From Janthinobacterium sp. 64 (GTDB lineage Bacteria > Pseudomonadota > Gammaproteobacteria > Burkholderiales > Burkholderiaceae_D), in assembly GCF_002813325.1 (NCBI RefSeq), contig NZ_PHUG01000001.1, forward strand, positions 3,472,001 through 3,536,000: a stretch of DNA of 64,000 nt. The letters run 5' to 3'. Within the stretch, counting starts at the first letter, position 1. The number at the start of each line of letters is the position of its first letter. Position numbers and translations under genes: made by a program. The notes beneath the pieces were generated by a model. The model had not been told where the DNA came from, made no database searches, and was given only the letters and a program-made list of their open reading frames with translations. This document shows positions 39,544 to 47,351 of the stretch, piece after piece.

Positions 39544-40029
39544 ATGACTTTGCGCATACTCGCCACCGGCGGCACTTTCGACAAACACTACAACGAATTG
39601 AACGGTACCCTGGGCTTTTCCGACAGTCATTTGCCGGCAGCGATTGCCCGCGCGCGCATGACGGCACCCGTGGCCCTGGAGCAACTGCCCCTGCTCGATT
39701 CGCTCGACATGCAGGATGCGGACCGCCAGCGCGTGCTGGCCTCATGCCGCGCGGCGCACGAGAAAGCCATCGTCATCATCCACGGCACCGACACCATGCG
39801 CGAGACGGCGCAAGTGCTGGGCGCGGCGAACCTGCAGCAAACGGTGATTTTGACGGGCGCCATGATTCCCTACGAAATCGACAACTCCGATGCCCTGTTC
39901 AACCTGGGCTTTGCTTGCGGCGTGGCGCAAACCTTGCCAGCGGGCGTGTACGTGGCCATGAATGGCCAGATCTTCGCCTGGGACAATGTGCAAAAGAACC
40001 GCGCCGCCGGCGTGTTCCAGCCTTTGTAA
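39544..40029 (+). CDS. Half-length asparaginase-like protein (N-terminal domain only)
   Basis: This 161-residue protein matches the N-terminal domain of type I/II L-asparaginases. It has ILATGGTFDK with the nucleophile Thr, HGTDTMRETA with the second catalytic Thr-Asp pair, and VILTGAMIPYEIDNSDALFNLGFAC. Full asparaginases are about 330 residues with a C-terminal domain; here the frame stops cleanly after AGVFQPL and no remnant of the second domain follows. Similar short proteins are annotated in other proteobacteria, so this is probably a genuine short form and not a pseudogene. Activity is uncertain because the asparaginase active site normally borrows residues from the neighbouring subunit's C-terminal domain. 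Confidence 0.82.
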   Translation: MTLRILATGGTFDKHYNELNGTLGFSDSHLPAAIARARMTAPVALEQLPLLDSLDMQDADRQRVLASCRAAHEKAIVIIHGTDTMRETAQVLGAANLQQTVILTGAMIPYEIDNSDALFNLGFACGVAQTLPAGVYVAMNGQIFAWDNVQKNRAAGVFQPL

Positions 40030-40062
40030 GCCGCTGCCAGGACAGGGCTAACAGTACAGGCG

Positions 40063-40087
40063 AAAAAAAGGAGCCGCAGCTCCTTTT
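40063..40087 (-). terminator. Rho-independent terminator of rdgC
   Basis: The nine-base stem AAAAGGAGC / GCTCCTTTT with a four-base loop continues into T-rich sequence on the minus strand, 20 bp after the rdgC stop. Confidence 0.85.
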
Positions 40088-40107
40088 CCGTACCGATATA
40101 TCTGCGT

Positions 40108-41004
40108 TTATGCAGTCGCTTCGCCGCCCAATGCTTCGACCACATCGGCCATCAGCTTGGAGAGCTCGCCCGTCATCAGCATCACGTCGCCGTCGAAACG
40201 CTCGTCGTCGTTCTTCGTGCTCGATTCCGTTTCCTTGATCACGTCCAGCGGCTTGACGCTCTTGATGGCCAAGGACTCCGTCAGCACAAACGAGATCTTG
40301 TCGTTCCACGTCATGGCCAGGCGCGTGCACTGCTTGCCGGCCGCGATGTGGCGACGCACGTCGTCCGCTTCCAGGGTGTGGCGCACGTAGCGCACGGTGG
40401 CCTTGCTTTCGCCCGTGGCGCGCAATTCCGTGTCCATGTCGACCGTGAAGCCGGCAGGCGCATCGTCGGCCTGCAGCCATTCCGTCATCACCGCCACGGG
40501 CGAACGCTGCACGCGCAAGCTTTCCAGCGGCAGTTTATCCACGGCCTTCAACAACAGCTTGATGACTTCATCGGCTTTCGCCGGGCTGGCGGCATCGACC
40601 ACCAGCCAGCCATTGACGGGGTCGATCCACGTCCAGACGTTGCTGCGGATGCTGAAGGCGCGCGGCAGCAGCTCGTCGGCCACGCGTTCCTTCAATTCCT
40701 TCATGGCTTTTTTACCGGGTGCAAAGCCTTGCGCTTCTTCCATCTCGGCAGCGCGGGCCTTGGCCACCTGGTTGATGACGGTCGCTGGCAACAGTTTCTT
40801 TTCCGTGCCCAGCAAGATCAGCATCTGCTTGTTGACCACGTGGACCAGGCCACCGTTCGGGCGTGGCGTATCCCAGCCCTGGCGCATCAGATCCATGCTG
40901 GTCGCCGGCGTAAATTTGTTCGAGGACAAGGCCTCTTCCAGTTGTTCTGGCGTATAAGCCCATGGTGCGGGCAGGCGGTAAATCTGAAGATTCTTGAACC
41001 ACAT
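40108..41004 (-). CDS. rdgC: Recombination-associated protein RdgC
   Basis: This 298-residue nucleoid protein forms a dimeric ring on duplex DNA and limits RecA activity. The start [11 protein letters not shown], the segments [31 protein letters not shown] and the C-terminal [18 protein letters not shown] are characteristic. Length matches the family. It lies next to dinB on the same strand (116-bp gap). Confidence 0.96.
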   Translation of the reverse strand: MWFKNLQIYRLPAPWAYTPEQLEEALSSNKFTPATSMDLMRQGWDTPRPNGGLVHVVNKQMLILLGTEKKLLPATVINQVAKARAAEMEEAQGFAPGKKAMKELKERVADELLPRAFSIRSNVWTWIDPVNGWLVVDAASPAKADEVIKLLLKAVDKLPLESLRVQRSPVAVMTEWLQADDAPAGFTVDMDTELRATGESKATVRYVRHTLEADDVRRHIAAGKQCTRLAMTWNDKISFVLTESLAIKSVKPLDVIKETESSTKNDDERFDGDVMLMTGELSKLMADVVEALGGEATA

Positions 41005-41120
41005 AGTTTTTGTCTTCCGTTTGTTTCAGTAGTGCCAGGGGAACGCCATTCTACACTTTCGACGTAAAAATGCCGTCAAAAGCGCGGTCCGGCGCGGTAT
41101 GTATCTTGCAGGAAACGCCG

Positions 41121-42308
41121 CTAGAGGCGGGGAAACAGCTCCGCCTGGGCTGGCGCCTGCCGCATCACCACGGCCGGATCGGACAAGGCCGAGATGCGCA
41201 CGCCCAGCAGGCGGATTTTCTTTTCAAATGGCACGCGTCGCAGGCAGTCGCGGCTGGCGCGCAGGATGGCGGCGGCGTCTGCCGTGGCGCTGGGCAGGGT
41301 GATGTCGCGCGTGACGGTGCTGAAATCCTCGAAGCGCAGCTTGATGCCCACCGTGCGCCCCGCCAGCGATTGTTTATCGAGGTCGCCCGCCACGCGCGTG
41401 CACAGGCTTTCCAGCTTTTCCGACAGGGTGGCGCGGTCGCGCACCACCTGCAAGTCGCGCTCGAACGTCGTCTCGCGGCTGACGGACTTGGTTTCCCTGC
41501 TCGTCTGCACGGGCCGCTCGTCGATGCCCAGCGCCGCCTGGCGCAGCCAGCCCGTGTACAGGTCGCCAAATTGCGTGCGCAGCATGGCCATGTCGGCCCG
41601 CGCCAGCTCGCCGATGGTATTGACACCCAGCGCTTCCAGCTTGGCCGTCGCCTTCGGGCCGATGCCATTGATCTTTTTTGCAGGCAAAGGCCAGACCCTG
41701 GTTTCGACATCCTCGGGCGACAAGATGGTGAGTCCGTCGGGCTTTTCCAGGTCGGAACAGATTTTTGCCAGCAATTTGTTGGGCGCCAGGCCGACCGAAC
41801 ACGACAGGCCCGTCGCCTCGAACACGGCCGCCTTCAGGCGCGCCGCCATGGCCGGCGCCTGCTCGCCATATTCGGTGAGGTCGACATAGATTTCATCGAT
41901 GCCCACGTTCTGGATGATGGGGCACAACTGGGCCACGGCTTGCTTGAAGCGGGCCGAATACTCGCGGTAAGCCTCGAAATCGGCCGGCAGCAGGATGCTG
42001 TCGGGCGCCAGTTTCGCCGCTTTCATGATGCCCATGGCGGAAAACACGCCAAACGCGCGCGCCGCGTAGGTCGAGGTGGTGACGACGCCGCGCCCCACGT
42101 AGTCGCGCATGCGCGCAAACTGCCGCGTGCCGTCCCTCTGCAGCACCGGTTGCTGCAAGCGCCCGCCGCCGATGACGACGGCTTCGCCGCACAGTTCCGG
42201 ATATTTCAACAGTTCCACGGAAGCAAAGAAGGCGTCCATGTCCAGGTGGGCTATCCAGCGGCGGGCGGGTGGCTCGGGTAGGGGGGAGGCAGATGTGGTC
42301 AAGGACAC
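41121..42308 (-). CDS. dinB: DNA polymerase IV (Y-family, translesion)
   Basis: This 395-residue error-prone polymerase has catalytic carboxylates in HLDMDAFFASVE and GIDEIYVDLTE, a little-finger domain, and a C-terminal beta-clamp binding motif QAELF. No ATG is available early enough to keep the first active-site Asp. The start is GTG (42308) or TTG (42302), and GAGG is better spaced for the TTG. A near-perfect LexA box lies 16 bp upstream of the GTG, so SOS control is expected. Confidence 0.95.
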   Translation of the reverse strand: MSLTTSASPLPEPPARRWIAHLDMDAFFASVELLKYPELCGEAVVIGGGRLQQPVLQRDGTRQFARMRDYVGRGVVTTSTYAARAFGVFSAMGIMKAAKLAPDSILLPADFEAYREYSARFKQAVAQLCPIIQNVGIDEIYVDLTEYGEQAPAMAARLKAAVFEATGLSCSVGLAPNKLLAKICSDLEKPDGLTILSPEDVETRVWPLPAKKINGIGPKATAKLEALGVNTIGELARADMAMLRTQFGDLYTGWLRQAALGIDERPVQTSRETKSVSRETTFERDLQVVRDRATLSEKLESLCTRVAGDLDKQSLAGRTVGIKLRFEDFSTVTRDITLPSATADAAAILRASRDCLRRVPFEKKIRLLGVRISALSDPAVVMRQAPAQAELFPRL

Positions 42309-42323
42309 CTCGCGGCAGCGATA

Positions 42324-42339
42324 CTGTAGTTATATACAG
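42324..42339 (-). promoter_or_regulatory. LexA (SOS) box of dinB
   Basis: CTGTAGTTATATACAG is a full CTGT-N8-ACAG match, flanked by TA on the left and TA on the right. It sits immediately upstream of the dinB start and would block its promoter. It is also about 107 bp upstream of the divergent oligopeptidase gene. Confidence 0.88.
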
Positions 42340-42445
42340 TATCGCTGGAAATGTCCGCGGATGCAAGTTGAAACGCACGCGCACGGCGGTTGCTTTTCTC
42401 AATGGCAAGATTACAATCCTGACACAACTATTCAAAGGAGTCGCC

Positions 42446-44611
42446 TTGTCCATCACCCATCACGCTGCGCGCCGCCGGTCCGCCTGGTTATCCATCCTGC
42501 CGGCCCTGCTGTTGTGCACCCTGGCGCCATCCGCGCTGGCCGACACCACCACCGTTGCCACGCCCACCGCGCCGGTCGCCGCCAGGACGGCCTGGCAGGA
42601 AACGCGCCACGGCACGGTCGTCACGGACGACTACCGCTGGCTGCAAAAGAAAACCGATCCTGCCGTGATCGACTACCTGAATGCGGAAAACGCCTACACG
42701 GCCGCCGTCACGGCCCCGATCCAGCCGCTGGCCGACAAGGTCTACGCCGAGATCAAGGGACGCATGCAGGAAGTGGACCTGTCCGTGCCTGCGCGCCAAG
42801 GCAATTTCTACTATTACACGCGCACGGAAGCGGGCAAGCAATACCCGCTTCACTGCCGCCGCCCTGTCGGCGCACATGGCGCCTACGATGCGCAGGCAGC
42901 GGAGGAAATCCTGCTGGACCAGAATCAACTGGCCGAAGGCCACAAATTCTTTGCCGTGCGCGCGTTTGCCATCAGCCCGAATGAGCAATTGCTGGCCTAC
43001 ACCACCGACACGACGGGTTTCCGCCAGTACGAACTGCATGTGAAGGATTTGAAGACGGGCAAGTTGCTGGGCGATACCATGCCCCGCGTGACGTCCCTGG
43101 CCTGGGCGGCGGACAATACCACCCTGATGCTGGCGCAGGAAGACGCCACCACCAAGCGTTCGGACCGCTTGTTCCGCCTGGCCCTGGGCGGCACGCAGCA
43201 GCAGGTGTACCACGAGCCGGTGGAACAATTCGCTATCGGCGTGAGCCGCACGCGCGATCATCGCTACTTTATGCTCACCGCGCGCAGCACGGATACCAGT
43301 GAAGTGCTGCTGCTGCCAACGAGCAAGCCGCAAGGCAGCTTCCAGTCCGTGCTGAAGCGCGAAAAAGGCCACCGCTACGGCATCGAACACCGCGACGGCC
43401 AGCTGTTTATTCTGACCAACAAGGACGCGAAGAATTTCCGCGTCGTCAGCGCGCCGGTGGCTGCCCCGCAGCAAAAGAACTGGAAACCGGTGGTGCCGCA
43501 CAACAAGGATGCCGTGATCCAGTCCATCGACGTGTTCCAGGGCTACCTGGTGGTGATGGAAAAGGCGCGTGCCCTGAACCGCGCGCGCATCCTTGACTTT
43601 GCGCACAAGAACTGGAAGACGGTGCAGTTCGACGACCCCGTCTACCTGGCCACGGCGGCCGGCACGCCAGAATTTACCGCCACGCAATTTCGCATGTCCT
43701 ACCAGTCTCCCGTCACGCCGCCCACCGTCATCGACGTCAGCATGCAGGACGGCAAGCGCACGGTGCTGAAACAGCAGGAAATCGTCGGCGGCTTTGACGG
43801 CAGCCGCTACACCACGCAGCGCCTGTGGGTGAAAGCGCGCGATGGCGTGCAAGTGCCGCTGTGGATCGTCTACAAGAAAGGCGTGAAGCTCGACGGTTCC
43901 GCGCCGCTGCTGCTGTACTCGTATGGCTCGTATGGCATCTCGACGGAAGCCAGCTTTGCCATCAGCCGCATCAGCCTGCTGGAGCGGGGCGTCATCTATG
44001 CCCAAGCGCATATCCGCGGCGGCACCGACATGGGCGAAGCGTGGCATGAAGACGGCATGCTGATGAAGAAGAAAAACACCTTCAATGACTTCATCGACAG
44101 CGCCGACTACCTGGTGCGCGAAAAATGGACCAGCCCGAACCGCCTGATCATCCAGGGTGGCAGCGCCGGCGGCCTCCTGATGGGTGCCGTCGTCAACATG
44201 CGCCCCGAGCTGTTCCACGCCGTACACGCGGCCGTGCCGTTCGTCGACGTGATGAATACCATGATGGATGCCAGCCTGCCCCTGACGACGGGCGAATACC
44301 TGGAATGGGGCGACCCGAACCAGAAGGCGGCCTACGACTACATGCTCAGCTACTCGCCCTACGACAACATTGCGCGCAAGAATTACCCGGCCATGCTGGT
44401 GACGACGGGCCTGAACGACAGCCAGGTCATGTACTGGGAACCGGCCAAGTATGTGGCCAAGCTGCGCGCGCATAAAACGGACGGCAATCCCCTGCTGCTG
44501 AAAACGAATATGGGCGCCGGCCACGGCGGCGCTTCGGGCCGCTACAACGCGATTGCCGAGAACGCCTTCAATATGGCGTGGATGCTGTCGCAGTGGAATA
44601 TCACGGAGTAA
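42446..44611 (+). CDS. ptrB: Oligopeptidase B-like serine peptidase, exported
   Basis: This 721-residue S9A prolyl-oligopeptidase family enzyme typically cleaves short peptides after Arg or Lys. It has an N-terminal propeller, then an alpha/beta hydrolase domain with Ser573 in GGSAGG, Asp658 in GLNDSQV and His693 in GAGHGG. The start is TTG at 42446, supported by an AAAGGAG five bases upstream; no ATG fits. Residues 1-31 form a signal peptide (LSILPALLLCTLAPSALA), so this form should act in the periplasm, unlike the cytosolic E. coli PtrB. The gene is divergent from dinB. Confidence 0.9.
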   Translation: MSITHHAARRRSAWLSILPALLLCTLAPSALADTTTVATPTAPVAARTAWQETRHGTVVTDDYRWLQKKTDPAVIDYLNAENAYTAAVTAPIQPLADKVYAEIKGRMQEVDLSVPARQGNFYYYTRTEAGKQYPLHCRRPVGAHGAYDAQAAEEILLDQNQLAEGHKFFAVRAFAISPNEQLLAYTTDTTGFRQYELHVKDLKTGKLLGDTMPRVTSLAWAADNTTLMLAQEDATTKRSDRLFRLALGGTQQQVYHEPVEQFAIGVSRTRDHRYFMLTARSTDTSEVLLLPTSKPQGSFQSVLKREKGHRYGIEHRDGQLFILTNKDAKNFRVVSAPVAAPQQKNWKPVVPHNKDAVIQSIDVFQGYLVVMEKARALNRARILDFAHKNWKTVQFDDPVYLATAAGTPEFTATQFRMSYQSPVTPPTVIDVSMQDGKRTVLKQQEIVGGFDGSRYTTQRLWVKARDGVQVPLWIVYKKGVKLDGSAPLLLYSYGSYGISTEASFAISRISLLERGVIYAQAHIRGGTDMGEAWHEDGMLMKKKNTFNDFIDSADYLVREKWTSPNRLIIQGGSAGGLLMGAVVNMRPELFHAVHAAVPFVDVMNTMMDASLPLTTGEYLEWGDPNQKAAYDYMLSYSPYDNIARKNYPAMLVTTGLNDSQVMYWEPAKYVAKLRAHKTDGNPLLLKTNMGAGHGGASGRYNAIAENAFNMAWMLSQWNITE

Positions 44612-44625
44612 AGTGAAAAAAGCGC

Positions 44626-44654
44626 TTGCAGAACGATTTTAGCCATCCTATAAT
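44626..44654 (+). promoter_or_regulatory. Promoter of first tRNA-Val/Asp operon
   Basis: TTGCAG at 44626 and a perfect TATAAT at 44649 are separated by 17 bases. The -10 box is 57 bp before the tRNA-Val gene. Confidence 0.75.
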
Positions 44655-44710
44655 AGCGCCTCTTCCAGACGTGGTGACAAACGTCGGGATGGTTTTCTGA
44701 GACAAGCAAC

Positions 44711-44786
44711 GGGTGCTTAGCTCAGTTGGTAGAGCGGCGCCCTTACAAGGCGTAGGTCGGGAGTTCGAGCCTCTCAGCACCCACCA
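44711..44786 (+). tRNA. tRNA-Val (anticodon TAC), copy 1
   Basis: This 76-nt cloverleaf starts GGGTGCTTAGCTCAGTTGG. The anticodon loop CTTACAA reads TAC, the T-loop is GTTCGAGCC, and the acceptor stem closes GGGTGCT/AGCACCC with an encoded CCA end. It is the first gene of the two-tRNA operon. Confidence 0.97.
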
Positions 44787-44840
44787 AATCAGAAAACTGT
44801 CCAGTGCTTCATGGATCAGCAACACAGATCATACGAGCTT

Positions 44841-44917
44841 GGAGTGGTAGTTCAGTTGGTTAGAATACCGGCCTGTCACGTCGGGGGTCGCGGGTTCGAG
44901 TCCCGTCCGCTCCGCCA
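44841..44917 (+). tRNA. tRNA-Asp (anticodon GTC), copy 1
   Basis: This 77-nt cloverleaf starts GGAGTGGTAGTTCAGTTGG. The anticodon loop CTGTCAC reads GTC, the T arm is GGGTTCGAGTCCC, and the acceptor stem pairs GGAGTGG with the matching 3' side CCGCTCC followed by GCCA. It follows tRNA-Val after a 54-base spacer. Confidence 0.97.
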
Positions 44918-44924
44918 ATAAAAG

Positions 44925-44960
44925 AAAAGCCCTTTGGTTCCCAGAACCGAAGGGCTTTTC
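44925..44960 (+). terminator. Terminator of first tRNA operon
   Basis: A long stem AAAAGCCCTTTGGTTC / GAACCGAAGGGCTTTT with a three-base loop ends in TTTTC, eight bases after the tRNA-Asp CCA. Confidence 0.9.
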
Positions 44961-45051
44961 CCATTTCAGCAGCCAAAAACACGTCAGTACCCCCTCGCCT
45001 GAACATTTTTGCGTTTTTCAGCAAAAAAATGCTTTTATCCCATAAGAATAG

Positions 45052-45081
45052 TTGCACAAGCACCAAAGCGCCCCCTATAAT
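45052..45081 (+). promoter_or_regulatory. Promoter of second tRNA-Val/Asp operon
   Basis: TTGCAC at 45052 and a perfect TATAAT at 45076 are separated by 18 bases. The -35 region lies in the unique inter-unit sequence, so the second copy has its own -35 element. Confidence 0.7.
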
Positions 45082-45133
45082 AGTGCCTCTTCCAGACGTG
45101 GTGACAAACGTCGGGATAGTTTTCTGGGTATGC

Positions 45134-45209
45134 GGGTGCTTAGCTCAGTTGGTAGAGCGGCGCCCTTACAAGGCGTAGGTCGGGAGTTCGAGCCTCTCAG
45201 CACCCACCA
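45134..45209 (+). tRNA. tRNA-Val (anticodon TAC), copy 2
   Basis: It is identical in sequence to copy 1, with the encoded CCA. Its spacer to tRNA-Asp is three bases longer than in unit 1. Confidence 0.97.
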
Positions 45210-45266
45210 CCAATACAGAAAATTATCCAGTGCTTCATGGATCAGCAACACAGATCATACGAGCTT

Positions 45267-45343
45267 GGAGTGGTAGTTCAGTTGGTTAGAATACCGGCCT
45301 GTCACGTCGGGGGTCGCGGGTTCGAGTCCCGTCCGCTCCGCCA
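45267..45343 (+). tRNA. tRNA-Asp (anticodon GTC), copy 2
   Basis: It is identical in sequence to copy 1, including GTC anticodon and CCA end, and is followed by the same type of terminator. Confidence 0.97.
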
Positions 45344-45350
45344 ATAAAAG

Positions 45351-45385
45351 AAAAGCCCTTTGGTTCTCTGAACCGAAGGGCTTTT
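45351..45385 (+). terminator. Terminator of second tRNA operon
   Basis: It has the same stem as in unit 1 (AAAAGCCCTTTGGTTC / GAACCGAAGGGCTTTT). The three-base loop has changed from CCA to TCT, leaving the arms intact. Confidence 0.9.
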
Positions 45386-45392
45386 CCCATTG

Positions 45393-45457
45393 TGGGGTCA
45401 GACCCACAACACCGCCAACGTCAAGCTCAACGCTAACTTGTCCTGGGGTCTGACCCC
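45393..45457. repeat. GGGGTCAGACCC-type inverted repeat element
   Basis: GTGGGGTCAGACCCAC (45393-45407 region) and TGGGGTCTGACCCC (45444-45457) are nearly palindromic units in opposite orientation, 37 bases apart. Short GGGGTCAGACCCC elements recur in betaproteobacterial intergenic DNA (my recollection). Here the pair sits directly after the tRNA terminator and before the ABC permease gene. Confidence 0.6.
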
Positions 45458-45501
45458 GGCTGTTAGAATCAGCGCTACCCTGACTCCGCAGCTCCTGCCT
45501 G

Positions 45502-46605
45502 ATGCGCCTGCCACACAGTCTTTCCCCCTATCTTGCCCTGCGCTTGCGCCTGGCCCATCATGCTTTGCTGCAATTTGCCGCCAGCCTGACGAGTTCCATG
45601 GAGATCTTCTTTTTCCTGGCCGGTCCCGTCCTGCTGGGTCTGCTCAGCGTCATCGCCCTGCCCGGTTTTCTCGCCGTGAGCCTGCCCTGGCCTGCCGCTT
45701 TGGGTCTGCTGGGTGCGCAAGTGCTGCTGACGTGCCTGCCCGCCTGGCTGCTGCGCAAGCGATTGTTGCCGGCCAATACCGCCGCCTGGCTGCGCCAGCT
45801 GCCCTTGCCGCCGCGTTTGCGCTGGCAAGCCGATATCGCCGTGGCCGGCCTGCTGATGCTGCCGCTGGGCGTCGCCTATGCCGTCTCGGCCAGCATCTGG
45901 CTGGCGCAGTCGCCACCCTGGCTGCGTCCGGTCGCCGCGCCCGGTATTGCCGCCACCATCGCCGTCTGGCTGCTGACCTGGCTGTTGACGACGCTGATCG
46001 TGGCGCAGCGCCTGCGCGCGCCACGCCCCGCCCAAGCGGCGCGCCCGTCAACGATGACGGCATACGTGCCGCAACGCCACCGCTGGCGCAGTATATTCCT
46101 GTGGCGCCGGTTGTTCTGGCTGCCGTTCTGGCGCAATGAAAACGTGATCGGCATCCAGCAAAGCGTGCTGCTGGCCACGGCCGGCGCCAGCATGCTGGCC
46201 TGGCTGCTGCGCGCACCGCTCGTGCCCGCGCCGCTGCTGGGTTTGCTGGCCAGCGCCAGCCTGATCATTGTGACGGACCGCGGCGACAAGGCCGTGCGCG
46301 AGCAGATCGCCGTGCTGCGCCCCGTGCTGAACGCCTGGCCCCTGGCCAGCGGCAACCTCATCCGCCTGGCCTGCACGGCCAGCCTGCTGCCGCCGTTTGC
46401 CGTGCTGCTGGCGGGTGCGGTCTTGCTGTACGCCATCGATCCCGCCGCCTTGCAGCAGCGCGTGACCACGGTCTACGCCATCACGGCCAGTGCGGCCCTG
46501 CTGGCCATCGTCGGCCTGCCCCGCCTCACGGCGCGCGGCCGCGTCGCCCTCGTCGTTTTCTCCATCCTTGCCTTGAGCGCCATCGGAAGCGAATTATGGA
46601 ATTGA
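45502..46605 (+). CDS. ABC transporter permease-like membrane protein
   Basis: This 367-residue polytopic membrane protein has about eight to ten hydrophobic segments rich in Leu/Ala, including MEIFFFLAGPVLLGLLSVIALPGFL, AVSLPWPAALGLLGAQVLLTC, IAATIAVWLLTWLLTTLIVA and VALVVFSILALSAIGSELW. No sequence signature identifies a substrate. It overlaps the downstream ATPase gene by ten bases, which marks it as the membrane partner of that ATPase. No substrate-binding protein is present, so an exporter role is likelier than import. A competing frame (45390-46139) is judged a shadow. Confidence 0.75.
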   Translation: MRLPHSLSPYLALRLRLAHHALLQFAASLTSSMEIFFFLAGPVLLGLLSVIALPGFLAVSLPWPAALGLLGAQVLLTCLPAWLLRKRLLPANTAAWLRQLPLPPRLRWQADIAVAGLLMLPLGVAYAVSASIWLAQSPPWLRPVAAPGIAATIAVWLLTWLLTTLIVAQRLRAPRPAQAARPSTMTAYVPQRHRWRSIFLWRRLFWLPFWRNENVIGIQQSVLLATAGASMLAWLLRAPLVPAPLLGLLASASLIIVTDRGDKAVREQIAVLRPVLNAWPLASGNLIRLACTASLLPPFAVLLAGAVLLYAIDPAALQQRVTTVYAITASAALLAIVGLPRLTARGRVALVVFSILALSAIGSELWN

Positions 46606-47222
46606 ATGCCACCTCTCCCGTGCTGCACATCGAGCACCTCGATTTTCACTTCCCCACGCACAGCGTATTCCAGAGATTCAATCTGCAATGCGGCCCCGGC
46701 ATCACCTGGCTGCGCGGCGCGAACGGGGCCGGCAAGACGACCTTGCTGAAGCTGGCGGGCGGCGCCCTGCTGCCCGCGCGCGGCGCCATCCGCCTCGATG
46801 ACGTCGACAGCGGCTTCATGCCGCTGGCCTACCGCGCGCAAGCGTTCTATTGCGGCGGCGACGCCCCCGCCCTGCCCTGGCTGCAAGTACATGAATTTCT
46901 CGACCTGCACCTGGCCCTGTACCCTGGCAGTGACCAGTCCCTGCTGAACGACGAGCTGAGCGCGTTTTCCTTGCTGCAGACCTTGCAGCAAAGCATCACC
47001 GCCCTCTCCTTGGGCCAGCACAAAAAGCTGCAACTGGCGCTGGCCCTGGCCTTGCCCGTGCGCCTGCTGCTGATCGATGAACCGTTCAATGGCCTCGACG
47101 CATCCGCCATGGCGTACTTGCGCCAGCGCCTGTCCGACCCGTCCCGCCTGGCGCGCCAGTGCATCGTACTGACCAGCCATCTGGCGCCGGACGTGCCCCT
47201 GGCGGCGACGGTGCAATTGTGA
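46596..47222 (+). CDS. Small ABC transporter ATP-binding protein
   Basis: This 208-residue ATPase has Walker A GANGAGKTT, Walker B LLLIDEPFNGLD and a switch His in LTSHLAPD. The signature motif is LSLGQHKK, where LSGGQ is usual; the Gly-to-Leu change resembles CcmA-like ATPases. It overlaps the permease-like gene by ten bases, forming a two-gene operon. The cargo is unknown. Confidence 0.88.
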   Translation: MELNATSPVLHIEHLDFHFPTHSVFQRFNLQCGPGITWLRGANGAGKTTLLKLAGGALLPARGAIRLDDVDSGFMPLAYRAQAFYCGGDAPALPWLQVHEFLDLHLALYPGSDQSLLNDELSAFSLLQTLQQSITALSLGQHKKLQLALALALPVRLLLIDEPFNGLDASAMAYLRQRLSDPSRLARQCIVLTSHLAPDVPLAATVQL

Positions 47223-47260
47223 AATAGGCCTTTGCAGATCCGACAAGAAACGCTTAGGAT

Positions 47261-47311
47261 GCCGTGTTGCAAAAACCGGCGATCCCGGTGCAGCCACTAC
47301 GACAACACGGC
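47261..47311. other. Nested inverted repeats between ABC and CzcE-like genes
   Basis: Outer arms GCCGTGTTG (47261-47269) and CAACACGGC (47303-47311) are a perfect nine-base match. Inside them is a smaller hairpin ACCGG (47275-47279) / CCGGT (47285-47289). No T tract follows, so it is not a standard terminator. It may be an RNA structure in the leader of the next gene. Confidence 0.5.
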
Positions 47312-47351
47312 GCGGTTATTCACTGCGCCGGGCTTATTCTTGGAGATTAAT

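Larger units (their letters stand above)
44647..45386 (+). repeat. Tandem duplication of a tRNA operon
   Basis: Two units, 44647-44960 and 45074-45386, carry the same order: -10 box, leader (CTCTTCCAGACGTGGTGACA), tRNA-Val, 54- to 57-base spacer, tRNA-Asp and terminator. The tRNA genes are identical. The leader, spacer and terminator loop differ by a few bases, and the 113-bp sequence between the units is unique. This is an old tandem duplication kept homogeneous in the tRNAs. Confidence 0.9.

Noticed and set aside
45390..46139. An alternative 249-codon frame overlapping the permease-like gene
   Set aside because: It starts inside the tRNA terminator and repeat region and its Ala/Arg-rich product lacks membrane segments. 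The overlapping frame from 45502 gives a coherent multi-helix protein coupled to the ATPase gene.
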